DNA of 64,000 nt from Collinsella sp. (GCA_031295385.1 JAUMOL010000017.1:34581-98580), one strand, 5' to 3'. Positions 34,765 through 43,084 are shown, counted from the stretch's first letter. The notes: generated by a model not told the origin, from the letters alone. A program made the numbers and translations.

Positions 34765-35847
34765 TTACCTTTCCCGCACCGCCTCCAACAAATAGTCGCG
34801 CATATACGGAATTGCAAACGAAACACAGCCATAGCCCGCAGGCTCAATCAACCCCGCATCGATGAGACGTTTACGATACGAGCCGACCTTGTTCGCCGGC
34901 AACCCCATCTTCTTGGCGATATCACCGTTGGCAATCTCATCGCCCTCGCATTGAGCCATTGCCGCGAGATACTGAAACTGTCGCTCTGAAACCCTGCGCA
35001 GCGCCGGGGCAATCACCATAGCATTAAAGCTATCAAGAGCCGCTTGGATACCTTTACGCGCGGACCCTTCGTTCACGCTCTCCGCCCCGCTGCGCGCAGC
35101 AACCTGCCAAGCGTAATATCCGACCAACTGGACCATAAAGGGATAGCCTGCTGAAGCCTTTGTTAATAGCTCAGCGGCGTCTTCATCGAGCTCCTTGCCC
35201 GCTCGTCTCATTGTATCCTCAAGCGATCCACCGACTTCAAAATCGGAGAGACGAGTGAGTTCGATATGTTTTGCCCGCTGAAGGAAGGTAAGGGTATCAT
35301 CAACCACCACGCCATCCACCGATGTTGGCAAGCCGGCGAATGCAAAAGCGACATTCGCCCCTTGGCGAATCAAAAGCTGCATCTCATTGCCCAGCTCGCG
35401 CATTTCCTCAGTTGAGGCATCCTGAATCTCGTCGAGCGTAATGAGCAGACCTCCGCGCTTCGCGGCATCGTACATTGCCTCGCCCAGATGAGATGCCGAC
35501 TTCGATACCTCAACGGAGCCAAGGCTGACTCCTAGAATTGATGGGGAAATCGACATTGACTCAAGACGAACATTTCGTTGTAGAGCCTCGAGGATTCTAC
35601 TGCAAAAACCGGCATTCGAGGCGACGTCAACAACCTCGAATCCTTTTTTTCGCGCAAGATCACCCAATGCATTGAGAAGCACCGTTTTACCTGTGCCTCG
35701 GACGCCCGAGATGCGCATGAGTCGATCGGGAGCACCAGGACCATTCTCAAGGGCCTCGGCAAAATCATCCAAAACAGCGTCACGTCCGATAAGCTCAGGC
35801 GGATTCATGCCCGCCGTTGGCTTAAAGGGATTAATGGCTTTCGACAT
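34765..35847 (-). CDS. AAA-family ATPase of the archaeal-ATPase-like type
   Basis: A 360-residue ATPase: an N-terminal segment with NPPELIGRDAVLDDF, Walker A GVRGTGKT (48-55), Walker B LLITLDEIQD, a sensor region AFAGLPTSV, and a C-terminal winged-helix domain (DIAKKMGLPANKVGSYRKRL) that may bind DNA. This is the plan of the standalone ATPases found in archaea and in gut Actinobacteria, whose job is not established. The ATG at 35847 follows AGAGGAGGG. Its leader carries six tandem decamer-like repeats (35868-35931). No partner gene is obvious. Confidence 0.88.
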   Translation of the reverse strand: MSKAINPFKPTAGMNPPELIGRDAVLDDFAEALENGPGAPDRLMRISGVRGTGKTVLLNALGDLARKKGFEVVDVASNAGFCSRILEALQRNVRLESMSISPSILGVSLGSVEVSKSASHLGEAMYDAAKRGGLLITLDEIQDASTEEMRELGNEMQLLIRQGANVAFAFAGLPTSVDGVVVDDTLTFLQRAKHIELTRLSDFEVGGSLEDTMRRAGKELDEDAAELLTKASAGYPFMVQLVGYYAWQVAARSGAESVNEGSARKGIQAALDSFNAMVIAPALRRVSERQFQYLAAMAQCEGDEIANGDIAKKMGLPANKVGSYRKRLIDAGLIEPAGYGCVSFAIPYMRDYLLEAVRER

Positions 35848-35867
35848 TCGACCCTCCTCTGCTAGTT

Positions 35868-35931
35868 TTAACAACTTTAACAAAGTTTAGCAACTTTAGC
35901 AGAGTTTAACAGGTTTAGCAGACCTAGCCGC
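35868..35931 (-). promoter_or_regulatory. Six tandem TGYTAAA-type repeats in the ATPase leader
   Basis: On the minus strand the motif TGCTAAA or TGTTAAA recurs six times at 9-10 base intervals, directly upstream of the ribosome binding site of the AAA ATPase. The spacing is close to one helical turn, which would place all units on one DNA face. An iteron-like operator or a translation-tuning leader are both possible. Confidence 0.6.
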
Positions 35932-36012
35932 TTTTGACCTTACCGGTCCTGCTGGAGCCACCCACTTGAGCAAATACAAATGGCTCCATTCAATTTGTCG
36001 GCAACCTGCTCG

Positions 36013-36061
36013 ATACAGTAATTCGTACTTTAATTCGCTACGACTTAATTCGTTATACCTT
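36013..36061. promoter_or_regulatory. Three TAATTCG repeats upstream of the ATPase gene
   Basis: TAATTCG occurs three times at roughly 15-base spacing (around 36019, 36032 and 36047). They lie in the 321-base gap between the TPR gene and the AAA ATPase (35848-36168), which has no gene. They may be a second operator set or an AT-rich promoter region. Confidence 0.35.
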
Positions 36062-36168
36062 ATCTATACGCAAATGTTCCCGGTACGCCGGCAGCAGTAG
36101 CCCCTTCGTTTTGTCGGCATGGTGAGCAAATGGGATGACAAGCGCGGTCCAGCCCTTCTATGCCGCCC

Positions 36169-38610
36169 CTACCCCAGCGAGCGGTTGAGGGAGCCGAGCT
36201 CATCGTTACCCATGGTGCGCCACATTTGATAGATGCAGCCGCGCGCCAAGAAAAAGAAGCCGTTGTCGACGAGTTGCACGGCGGCATCCGCGAGTTGATT
36301 GGTCACGGCGGGCACCGGCGGCAGCTCAAGACCTGCCTTGCGGATGGTCTCGACAGCCTCCTCAAACGTGGGCGGTTTGATGACGCCCATCTCGTTCATA
36401 AGGCCCTGCATTTCCTCCTGCGCACTGCCGCCCGACTCCTCGCCGCGCGGCACCAGGCGATAACATGCCAGCGCCAGCTCGAGCTGGTCGCAGTTCCAGT
36501 AGGCGAATGCCAGGCGATAGAACAGGTAACCGATCGAAGGCCGGTCGCTGGCAATGCGCAGGCCGTGACGCGCTACCTCGATAATCTCGTCATAACGCTC
36601 CAGGCGTGCTAGCACGTTAATCAGGGCAAAGTGAGACTGCATGGACGAGCGCGCCAAGTCGTAGAGACGGCGCACCTCGGGCAGCGCACGCTCAAAGTCC
36701 TCTTGTTCGGCGTAAAAGCTGCAAATCTCGTGCTGGGCAAAATACAGCGCATCGGGAGCGCGAAGGATACGCACGGAACGGTCCTCCTCCATCACCGGCA
36801 GCACCATGCGCACCAGCTGGTTGTCGCAGAACTGGGTCTGCACTGGGCCCGTCGCCAAAAGCTCAGCAACAGTACACTTGGCTTCCAGCTCCTCGACAAG
36901 GCGAGAAAAGCCCTCGAAAGCACCGGCTCGGTCAACTTTGGATTGCTCGCGCAGCTCGACGACACGGGCGACATACGGATCGTTGTCCTCCTCCATGACC
37001 TCAAGCTCGTCAGCCGTATCAGCGAGCAGCAGATCGCGAAGCGCAGGCGGCAATGGACGATGGTCATCGCGTGGTCGGGCGTGAACCTCTGCAGGCTCAA
37101 TCATGTCCGGCGCATCTGCCTCATATGCCTCGAGCAAATGCTTGCAGGGCATGTCGTCCATATCCATGCTCTCAAGATCCTTGGCGACAGAAACGCAATC
37201 GGCCAGATAAGCCGCACGGCCAAAGGAGTACGTTTTAACAACGCGCTCGCCCTGCTCGCCGTCGGGAGCCGCAATCTGCACGTAGCAGCGCGTGATGCGA
37301 GCACCCGAAGCAAAGCAAGCCGCCGCGAGTGTAAGCGCAATACGCGCATCGTGCTCGGTGGCCCATGCTGCGCGCTTAGGCTCATCTACCTCGCGCCAGG
37401 CGTCATCTTGAGCATCGTATTCGCGCCGCGGCATAGCATCGACAACCGTGCGGCCAAATCGCACCAGCATGATGCCCTCGGCGACGTTCGCTCGATAGGT
37501 GTAATCGAGCCGCGTGATCACGTTGAGCGCTTCTACGATACGTGCAAAGCGGGTGCGAACGTCCCACTCTCCACCCGGCTGGCACGCAACCGTCCCCGGC
37601 TTGGCCCACGGGTTGTCATTCGACAGCGTTTCGAGCAAGCGAGGAACGTCGTTTGTCGTCTTGCTGATATGCCATAGGTCGAAGAGCGAGCAGCCCTCAA
37701 AGCTTGGCGACGAGGCAACGGGGCCCAACCCTGCTCCAATACGCTCAAGGATGCCCGATAGGCGGTTCAGGCGGCACTCGACGGCAAGCAGGGTATCGAT
37801 CTCGTCCTGGTCCAGCGGGCTACGGTCAAAATTGAGATAGAAGAGCCTCGAGCGATCGATGCGCGCCAGGCTCATTTCGGTTTTAGCCGCTATGGTGCGC
37901 AGGCGTGGCAGATTAACTTCGCCCATCAAAGCGGCGGCATAGCGCTCAATGCCACTTGGATTATCTGTATGGTCAATGCGGTAGAGCAACGTTTCAATTG
38001 CATCGGGCAGCGGCGTGGAATCAAAACCCAGCAGTACCTCAACCGGCTCGGGGAGTTTTACAAGTTTGATCTTGTCGACGGCATTTTTCATGCCCTCGTC
38101 GAGGCCGTCACCGTTTGCCGTGCTTGAGATGGAGTTTTCAGAATCGGCGAATATCACGTAACGCAAGAACATCGAGGCCATGAACTCGCCGTAGCGAAGG
38201 CTGCGCGTCGAATTCCACGTCTCGCGATCGGATTGTTCGCGCATGGTTCCTTCGGGAGAGCCGATGACTCGCGCCCGGGAGCGCATCGTCCCATCGGCAC
38301 CCCTGACCGCAATCTCACCGATGTTGGAATCGGACTCGTCGAGAATCAGTTGCATGTCGGGATCGTCGGGCAGCGACATCTCGTTAACGGGACGGTCCAC
38401 CTTATAGACCTCACCCGAAACGCTCACGTAGCCCAAAAGCGACACATGGCTTTTGCCGACGAATTCGACGACATAGCATGATTCATGCGGGTCCTCGCCA
38501 AAGAGCTTCCAAACCACGCCATACGAGCGTCCCGCAGGCTGCTCGGGCATGGCCGGAAAGCGCTTTTTGGGATCGAGAAACCTGAGCTTGTATGTCGGAC
38601 GCTCTGCCAC
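36169..38610 (-). CDS. Large TPR-containing protein of unknown function
   Basis: An 813-residue protein with no signal peptide or membrane segment. I do not recognise the first ~620 residues. They begin YKLRFLDPKKRFPAMPEQP and contain an acidic interdomain stretch (about 500-570). The C-terminal ~170 residues (around 620-790) have repeated helix-pair signatures with Ala/Tyr/Leu spacing (EQEDFERALPEVRRLYDLA, LARLERYDEIIEVARHGL, YWNCDQLELALACYRLV), which are TPR-like. It probably acts in the cytoplasm as a scaffold or regulator. The gene stands alone between tRNA-Arg copies and the AAA ATPase. ATG at 38610 has only a weak upstream Shine-Dalgarno. Confidence 0.85.
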   Translation of the reverse strand: MAERPTYKLRFLDPKKRFPAMPEQPAGRSYGVVWKLFGEDPHESCYVVEFVGKSHVSLLGYVSVSGEVYKVDRPVNEMSLPDDPDMQLILDESDSNIGEIAVRGADGTMRSRARVIGSPEGTMREQSDRETWNSTRSLRYGEFMASMFLRYVIFADSENSISSTANGDGLDEGMKNAVDKIKLVKLPEPVEVLLGFDSTPLPDAIETLLYRIDHTDNPSGIERYAAALMGEVNLPRLRTIAAKTEMSLARIDRSRLFYLNFDRSPLDQDEIDTLLAVECRLNRLSGILERIGAGLGPVASSPSFEGCSLFDLWHISKTTNDVPRLLETLSNDNPWAKPGTVACQPGGEWDVRTRFARIVEALNVITRLDYTYRANVAEGIMLVRFGRTVVDAMPRREYDAQDDAWREVDEPKRAAWATEHDARIALTLAAACFASGARITRCYVQIAAPDGEQGERVVKTYSFGRAAYLADCVSVAKDLESMDMDDMPCKHLLEAYEADAPDMIEPAEVHARPRDDHRPLPPALRDLLLADTADELEVMEEDNDPYVARVVELREQSKVDRAGAFEGFSRLVEELEAKCTVAELLATGPVQTQFCDNQLVRMVLPVMEEDRSVRILRAPDALYFAQHEICSFYAEQEDFERALPEVRRLYDLARSSMQSHFALINVLARLERYDEIIEVARHGLRIASDRPSIGYLFYRLAFAYWNCDQLELALACYRLVPRGEESGGSAQEEMQGLMNEMGVIKPPTFEEAVETIRKAGLELPPVPAVTNQLADAAVQLVDNGFFFLARGCIYQMWRTMGNDELGSLNRSLG

Positions 38611-38712
38611 GAAATATCACCCTGATCGGCCGTCTAAAGAAAGAGCGCGCCACGGGCTCACCGAGGCGCATACTCGAAATCTTACACGAGTCGATGAGAA
38701 ATAGTCCCCTTT

Positions 38713-38733
38713 GACCGAGGTTCGAATCCATGC
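38713..38733 (+). repeat. tRNA T-arm-like fragment, copy 1
   Basis: A 21-base stretch containing GAGGTTCGAATCC is identical to 39268-39288. Each copy lies shortly before a tRNA-Arg terminator. The rest of a tRNA is not present. Confidence 0.6.
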
Positions 38734-38743
38734 GGTGTTTACG

Positions 38744-38774
38744 TAAAAGAAAAGCCCCCGTCGCCGGAGGCTTT
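38744..38774 (-). terminator. Terminator of tRNA-Arg copy 1
   Basis: AAAGCC...GGCTTT type hairpin (38751-38774) with a minus-strand TTTTCTTTT tail. Confidence 0.75.
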
Positions 38775-38784
38775 CAATTTCAAT

Positions 38785-38861
38785 TGGTGCGGCGTATAGG
38801 ATTCGAACCTATGACGTTCTGATTCGTAGTCAGACCCTCTATCCAGCTGAGGTAACGCCGC
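38785..38861 (-). tRNA. tRNA-Arg (anticodon ACG), copy 1
   Basis: A 77-nt cloverleaf including an encoded CCA. Acceptor GCGGCGT/ACGCCGC, anticodon loop CTACGAA, T-arm AGGTTCGAATCCT. A34 should be converted to inosine by TadA. The sequence is identical to the next two copies. Confidence 0.96.
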
Positions 38862-38983
38862 GACTTATTGATTATTATGCACATGGACTGAATAATGGTC
38901 AAGCGTTTTTTCAAAAAAAGTTATCGAATTTGATTTTTACTCATTTGGAGGGCTTGGCACGATCTTCGGTGCATCGCGATATA

Positions 38984-39009
38984 AGAAAAGCCCCCGTCTC
39001 CGGAGGCTT
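38984..39009 (-). terminator. Terminator of tRNA-Arg copy 2
   Basis: Same hairpin type as copy 1 (AAGCC/GGCTT with GGAGA-type loop change) and minus-strand T-rich tail. Confidence 0.75.
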
Positions 39010-39019
39010 AAAACTCAAT

Positions 39020-39096
39020 TGGTGCGGCGTATAGGATTCGAACCTATGACGTTCTGATTCGTAGTCAGACCCTCTATCCAGCTGAGGTAACGCCGC
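39020..39096 (-). tRNA. tRNA-Arg (anticodon ACG), copy 2
   Basis: Identical 77-nt sequence to copy 1, with encoded CCA. It has its own terminator, so the copies are not processed from one simple tandem transcript. Confidence 0.96.
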
Positions 39097-39182
39097 AACG
39101 CACGGATTATTATGCACGCGAGCCCCCGATGGGTCAAGCGACAATTTGGAAAATTTTTACGAAGCGCCGATTAAGTTGTCGT

Positions 39183-39288
39183 GCGGATCAGCACCGGCTT
39201 CGCCCGCCTGCCGGCGTCCTCGCCCGCTCGCTAAAAACGCTTCGCGTTTTCTTGACGCTCGCGCCTCGACCGAGGTTCGAATCCATGC
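39183..39288 (+). repeat. Dispersed tRNA-associated repeat, copy A
   Basis: About 86 bases (39183-39268) match 44164-44249 with roughly eight differences. They include GCACCGGCTTCG, GCCTGCCGGCGTCCTCG and an AAAACGC-TTC-GCGTTTT hairpin. Both copies end in a plus-strand T-arm-like sequence (GAGGTTCGAATCC here). It lies between tRNA-Arg copies 2 and 3. Confidence 0.75.
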
Positions 39289-39300
39289 AGCGGTGGCATA

Positions 39301-39329
39301 AAAGAAAAGCCCCCGTTGCCGGAGGCTTT
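39301..39329 (-). terminator. Terminator of tRNA-Arg copy 3
   Basis: Same GCCTCCGG...GGGGGC hairpin as the other two, with minus-strand T-rich tail. Confidence 0.75.
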
Positions 39330-39339
39330 CGATTTCAAT

Positions 39340-39416
39340 TGGTGCGGCGTATAGGATTCGAACCTATGACGTTCTGATTCGTAGTCAGACCCTCTATCCA
39401 GCTGAGGTAACGCCGC
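39340..39416 (-). tRNA. tRNA-Arg (anticodon ACG), copy 3
   Basis: Identical to copies 1 and 2, with encoded CCA. Confidence 0.96.
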
Positions 39417-39493
39417 AGCGCAAGATATATAAAACCACTTTAGCTTATTGGAGTCAAGCACAATCTCAAACTTTTTTGTGGAACGCAGTTTTG

Positions 39494-39871
39494 TCATGCT
39501 GCTCCGCATATACCGCTGTTCCCCGTACGATCGATTGGCTTTTCGATCACGTCGAACTTGGCATCAAGTTCCCTCAGGAGCGATCTCACCCGCTGGGCAC
39601 AATCATAATCGGCAAACGAGATACTCAGCATGCGCGCGACCTGGTTGGAAGTCCCAACTCCATAGAAGTGCTCCAGCGCCACAAGTCCCTCGTGCGTCAC
39701 AAAGGTCTCGACCACATGCGGCGATTCCTCAAAGCACCATTGTGTCAACGGACCCTCACTCGTCTGCCGAACCACCAGGCCGCCCATGCCAGACGGCTCA
39801 CACGTTACAAGCAGGTACTCCCCGCCCTCGTCGCTCTCAAACAAAACCGCCCGATCATCAAACAGCTCCAT
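39494..39871 (-). CDS. Small cytoplasmic protein of unknown function
   Basis: A 125-residue protein with a good ribosome binding site (AAAGGGG, six bases before the ATG). It begins MELFDDRAVLFESDEGGEY and contains alternating hydrophobic strands with a central HEGLVALEHFYGV, then a helical C-terminus (RVRSLLRELDAKFDV). No signal peptide, membrane segment or known motif is seen. Codon use matches its neighbours, so it is probably a real gene, perhaps limited to this lineage. It lies between tRNA-Arg copy 3 and serS. Confidence 0.75.
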   Translation of the reverse strand: MELFDDRAVLFESDEGGEYLLVTCEPSGMGGLVVRQTSEGPLTQWCFEESPHVVETFVTHEGLVALEHFYGVGTSNQVARMLSISFADYDCAQRVRSLLRELDAKFDVIEKPIDRTGNSGICGAA

Positions 39872-39993
39872 CGCGTCCCCTTTCTCTCGCTCTTATTTAG
39901 CAAAAGCATAGCAGGTAGATGGCTGTATACAGAACAGTTGTTCGTGTGTTTTCTATTGAGCTGTCCGCACGGCATGGTATGGACCTGCGCACG

Positions 39994-40020
39994 AAATAGG
40001 GCGCCCCCGAAGGAGCGCCC
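39994..40020 (-). terminator. Terminator of serS
   Basis: GGGCGC and GCGCCC arms around a CTTCGG-type loop, followed on the minus strand by TATTTCG. Confidence 0.75.
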
Positions 40021-40044
40021 TTGCATATCCCCTATGCAGCCAAG

Positions 40045-41328
40045 TTACGCGACCGGCTCGATCTTCTCGAGGCCGCCCATGTAAGGACGCAGGACCTCGG
40101 GGATCGTGATGGTGCCGTCGGCGTTCTGGTAGTTCTCCAGGATGGCGGCCATGGTACGGCCAGCCGGCAGACCGGAACCGTTGAGAGTGTGCAGGTAGCG
40201 CGAGCCCTTGAAGTTCTCGGGGTCGCGATACTTGATGTTGGCACGACGGGCCTGGAAGTCGCCGCAGTTGGAGCAGGAGCTGATCTCCTTGTAGGCGTTG
40301 TAGCTCGGCAGCCAGACTTCGATGTCGTAGGTCTGACGGGCAGAGAAGCCCAGGTCGCCGGTGCACAGGCTAATCACGCGATACGGAAGGCCCAGCTGCT
40401 GCAGCAGGAACTCAGCCTCGGCGGTCATGCTCTCGAGCTCCTCGTCGGACTCCTCGGGCTTGGCAAACTTGACCATCTCGACCTTGTCGAACTCGTGCTG
40501 GCGGATGATGCCGCGGGTGTCGCGACCAGCGGAGCCGGCCTCCTCACGGAAGCAGGGGGTGAAGGCGGTGTAGCGGCGCGGCAGGGTATCGGCATCGAGA
40601 ACCTCGCCGGCGTGCAGGTTGGTAAGCACGACCTCGGCGGTAGGGATCAGGAAGTTGTCGCCCGAGACGTGATAGGCGTCATCCTCGAACTTGGGCAGCT
40701 GGCCCGTACCGAACATGGTCTGACGCTTGACGACGATGGGCGGCCACCACTCCTTGAAGCCACGGCTGGCGTGCGTATCGAGGAAGAAGTTGATGAGGGC
40801 ACGCTCCAGGCGGGCGCCGGCGCCACCGAGAACGGTGAAACGGCTGCCGGAGAGCTTGTTGCCGCGCTCGAAGTCGAGGATGTCGAGGTCGGTGCCCAGA
40901 TCCCAGTGCGGCTTAAAGTCGAAGTCGAACTCGCGCGGGGTACCCCAACGACGACGCTCGATGTTCTCGTCCTCGTCCTTGCCGTACGGCGTGGCCTCGC
41001 AGGGGATGTTGGGCAGGTGAGCCATGAAGTCGTACTGCTCCTGCTCGAGAGCAGTGCGGCGCTCGGCCAGACCGTCAATCTTCTCGTTGACGGCGCGCAC
41101 GGCCTCCTTGGCGGCCTCGGCCTCGTCCTTCTTGCCCTCCTTCATCAGGGCGCCGATCTTCTTGGACTCGGCATTGCGCGTAGCCTGGAGCTCCTCGACC
41201 TCGGTGATGACGGCACGGCGCTCGTCGTCGAGCTCAAAGAACTTCTCACGATCCCAAGACGTCTGGCGGTTAGCCATGGCGACATCGATGGCATCGGGGT
41301 TCTCGCGAACAAACTTGATATCAAGCAT
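40045..41328 (-). CDS. serS: Seryl-tRNA synthetase
   Basis: A 427-residue class II synthetase. The N-terminal ~110 residues form the long antiparallel coiled coil that grips the serine tRNA variable arm (VEELQATRNAESKKIG, AAKEAVRAVNEK). Motif 2 is FREEAGSAGRDTRG and motif 3 NGSGLPAGRTMAAILEN. The serine-site segment HEFDKVEMV is conserved. The ATG at 41328 follows CCGGAGG; nine further upstream residues are not needed. It has a terminator after its stop and is divergent from the small membrane protein gene. Confidence 0.98.
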   Translation of the reverse strand: MLDIKFVRENPDAIDVAMANRQTSWDREKFFELDDERRAVITEVEELQATRNAESKKIGALMKEGKKDEAEAAKEAVRAVNEKIDGLAERRTALEQEQYDFMAHLPNIPCEATPYGKDEDENIERRRWGTPREFDFDFKPHWDLGTDLDILDFERGNKLSGSRFTVLGGAGARLERALINFFLDTHASRGFKEWWPPIVVKRQTMFGTGQLPKFEDDAYHVSGDNFLIPTAEVVLTNLHAGEVLDADTLPRRYTAFTPCFREEAGSAGRDTRGIIRQHEFDKVEMVKFAKPEESDEELESMTAEAEFLLQQLGLPYRVISLCTGDLGFSARQTYDIEVWLPSYNAYKEISSCSNCGDFQARRANIKYRDPENFKGSRYLHTLNGSGLPAGRTMAAILENYQNADGTITIPEVLRPYMGGLEKIEPVA

Positions 41329-41439
41329 TAGATCCTCCGGCGATATACATTCCATTTAGGTTGCAACCTTGTACATGTATGGGCAAGTATATACTTATGA
41401 GCGTTTACGACCCAACTCAACTACGCAAGAAGGCACCCA

Positions 41440-41613
41440 ATGGACGCAGTTTTTTCCTTTTTGTTTGGCACCCGCACCGGTTTTGCCATCCTTTTCGCCG
41501 GCGGCATCCTGTTATTTGCGATTCTTGCCTTTGTAATGGAGAAGCGCACCCATAAGATGTACGTCGACCGCGGGCCCAAGTCCGAGGATGAGGAAGACAG
41601 CTTCTGGGACTAA
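41440..41613 (+). CDS. 57-residue single-pass membrane protein
   Basis: A short frame preceded by AAGAAGG. It starts MDAVFSFLFGTRTG, has one strong membrane segment (about 14-36, FAILFAGGILLFAILAFVM) and a charged cytoplasmic tail with an acidic end (SEDEEDSFWD). There is no cysteine or signal cleavage site. It is divergent from serS. The stop codon lies in the first bases of a repeat/hairpin that probably terminates it. The function is unknown. The clear ribosome binding site, the composition and the lack of overlapping genes support it as real. Confidence 0.7.
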   Translation: MDAVFSFLFGTRTGFAILFAGGILLFAILAFVMEKRTHKMYVDRGPKSEDEEDSFWD

Positions 41614-41776
41614 CCTGCCAAAAAGGGACAGGTTTATTTTGGTCGGTTTTATCTGGGCAAATGCAAGCGCCCCGCAGCTGGAATTGAGCCAGTTGCGGGG
41701 CGCTTTTCGTACATGCGACAAAACCGCAGGAAAAACCTGCCAAAATATACCTGTCTTTTTTGGTCGGTTTTACTGG
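41612..41776. repeat. Direct repeats flanking a terminator between a small gene and proC
   Basis: 41612-41656 and 41734-41776 are about 80% alike, starting AACCTGCCAAAA and ending TTTTGGTCGGTTTTA. They bracket a strong hairpin (41667-41703) with a plus-strand TTTT. The first repeat also forms its own hairpin (AACCTG/CAGGTT). The second runs into the end of proC. Confidence 0.7.
41667..41707 (+). terminator. Terminator between the small membrane protein and proC
   Basis: GCGCCCCGCA pairs with TGCGGGGCGC, followed by TTTTCG on plus and a T-containing tail on minus. It may serve both converging genes. Confidence 0.75.
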
Positions 41777-42540
41777 AGAGTTGCGTCGATTGCCTTGACC
41801 AGGGCACTGCGCATGCCGGCGTCCTCGAGCGCAACGACGCCCTTGATGGTGGCGCCACCGGGCGAGCATACGGCATCCTTCATCGCCGCAGGATGCTGAC
41901 CAGTTGAAAGCTGCAGCTTTGCCGTACCCAGCACCATCTGGCTCACAATGCGATAGGCATCGGCACGCGGGATACCGTGCTTGACCGCCGCATCGCCCAG
42001 GGCCTCGATTGCCATAGCGACAAATGCCGGAGCGCAACCACCCACCGTGCCGCCCACAAACAGCAGGCTCGTATCGAGCTCGACCACCGCACCGAGCTTG
42101 CCAAGCAGATCAAGCACCACTGCGCTCTGCTCATCACTGAGCGTGGAAGCCTTCTCGCAAGCGATGACGCCCTCGCCCACCGAAACCGGTGTGTTGGGCA
42201 CCGTCGAGATGTGCGCGACGCCCGGCAGGACCTGCTCCCACTTGGCACTGTCCCAGGTCCAGGCAACCGACAGAACGACCTTTTCGGCAAGAGCATCCTT
42301 GAGCGGGGCGAATACCTTCTCGATCATGTACGGTTTAACCGCAGCGACCACGATATCGGATGCGGCGACAACCTCGGCGGCATCGTGGCAAGCGGCCATC
42401 CCACGCGCCTCACAGCGCTCAACCAGTGCGTCGTAGCGACCCGCACAGGCGCACATGTCGCTCGCAGCTACACCGGCAGCGATCCAGCCATCGGCCATAG
42501 CGCTCGCCATATTGCCAAAACCGACAAATCCAATCTTCAT
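41770..42540 (-). CDS. proC: Pyrroline-5-carboxylate reductase
   Basis: A 256-residue NAD(P)H enzyme making proline from pyrroline-5-carboxylate. The N-terminal Rossmann motif is GFVGFGNMASAM. The family blocks AVKPYMIEKV, the PNTPVSVGEG loop and the C-terminal GGCAPAFVAM/SPGGATIKGV signature (normally AYV/ SPGGTTI) are present. It is a little shorter than E. coli ProC. The gene stands alone on the minus strand, ending near the direct repeat. The start is the ATG at 42540. Confidence 0.96.
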   Translation of the reverse strand: MKIGFVGFGNMASAMADGWIAAGVAASDMCACAGRYDALVERCEARGMAACHDAAEVVAASDIVVAAVKPYMIEKVFAPLKDALAEKVVLSVAWTWDSAKWEQVLPGVAHISTVPNTPVSVGEGVIACEKASTLSDEQSAVVLDLLGKLGAVVELDTSLLFVGGTVGGCAPAFVAMAIEALGDAAVKHGIPRADAYRIVSQMVLGTAKLQLSTGQHPAAMKDAVCSPGGATIKGVVALEDAGMRSALVKAIDATLQ

Positions 42541-42613
42541 ATCTCATCGTCCTCTCAGACACGCTCTTCAAAACGAAGGCTATTGTCCCACGCCATTGTT
42601 TCGTATTGCCGAC

Positions 42614-43084
42614 CTATTTGTGATACGGCTCGCCACGGCTGATCTTGCAGGCACGGTAAATCTGCTCTAGCAGCACCACGCGCGCCAGGTTATGCGGCAA
42701 GGTAATGCGTCCAAAGCTGAGCATCTCGTCGGCGCGGGCGCGCACGTCATCGCTCACGCCGTCCGATCCGCCAATCACAAAGGCGATGTCGCTGCTGCCT
42801 CGCAGCATAAGATCGTCGAGCCTCGCCGAAAACTCCTCGCTCGAGCGCTCTTTGCCCTCAATGGCCAGCAGGATCACATGCGCTCGAGACGGCAGGGCAG
42901 CAAGAATCGCCGCCCCCTCCTTGTCGCGCGCGGCATCCACGCCGCCCGCCTTAGCCGGGTCGATATCGGCCACCTCGCGGATATCAACCTTGGCATAGGC
43001 ACCTAGGCGCTTGGTGTACTCAGCGCACGCGTCCTTCCAAAAGCGCTCCTTGAGCTTACCGACGCAAACGACGGTGTATTTCAC
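42614..43084 (-). CDS. rlmH: 23S rRNA (pseudouridine1915-N3) methyltransferase
   Basis: A 156-residue SPOUT methyltransferase that methylates pseudouridine 1915 in helix 69 of 23S rRNA. The trefoil-knot signatures are IGGSDGVSDDVR and the C-terminal LPHNLARVVLLEQIYRA with final KISRGEPYHK, which is characteristic of RlmH. The length is exactly typical. It starts six bases after the SPFH gene stop and is probably cotranscribed with it. Confidence 0.97.
   Translation of the reverse strand: MKYTVVCVGKLKERFWKDACAEYTKRLGAYAKVDIREVADIDPAKAGGVDAARDKEGAAILAALPSRAHVILLAIEGKERSSEEFSARLDDLMLRGSSDIAFVIGGSDGVSDDVRARADEMLSFGRITLPHNLARVVLLEQIYRACKISRGEPYHK

Noticed and set aside
38713..38733. A complete tRNA gene on the plus strand
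   Set aside because: Only a T-arm-like piece is present; no acceptor, D or anticodon arm can be formed.
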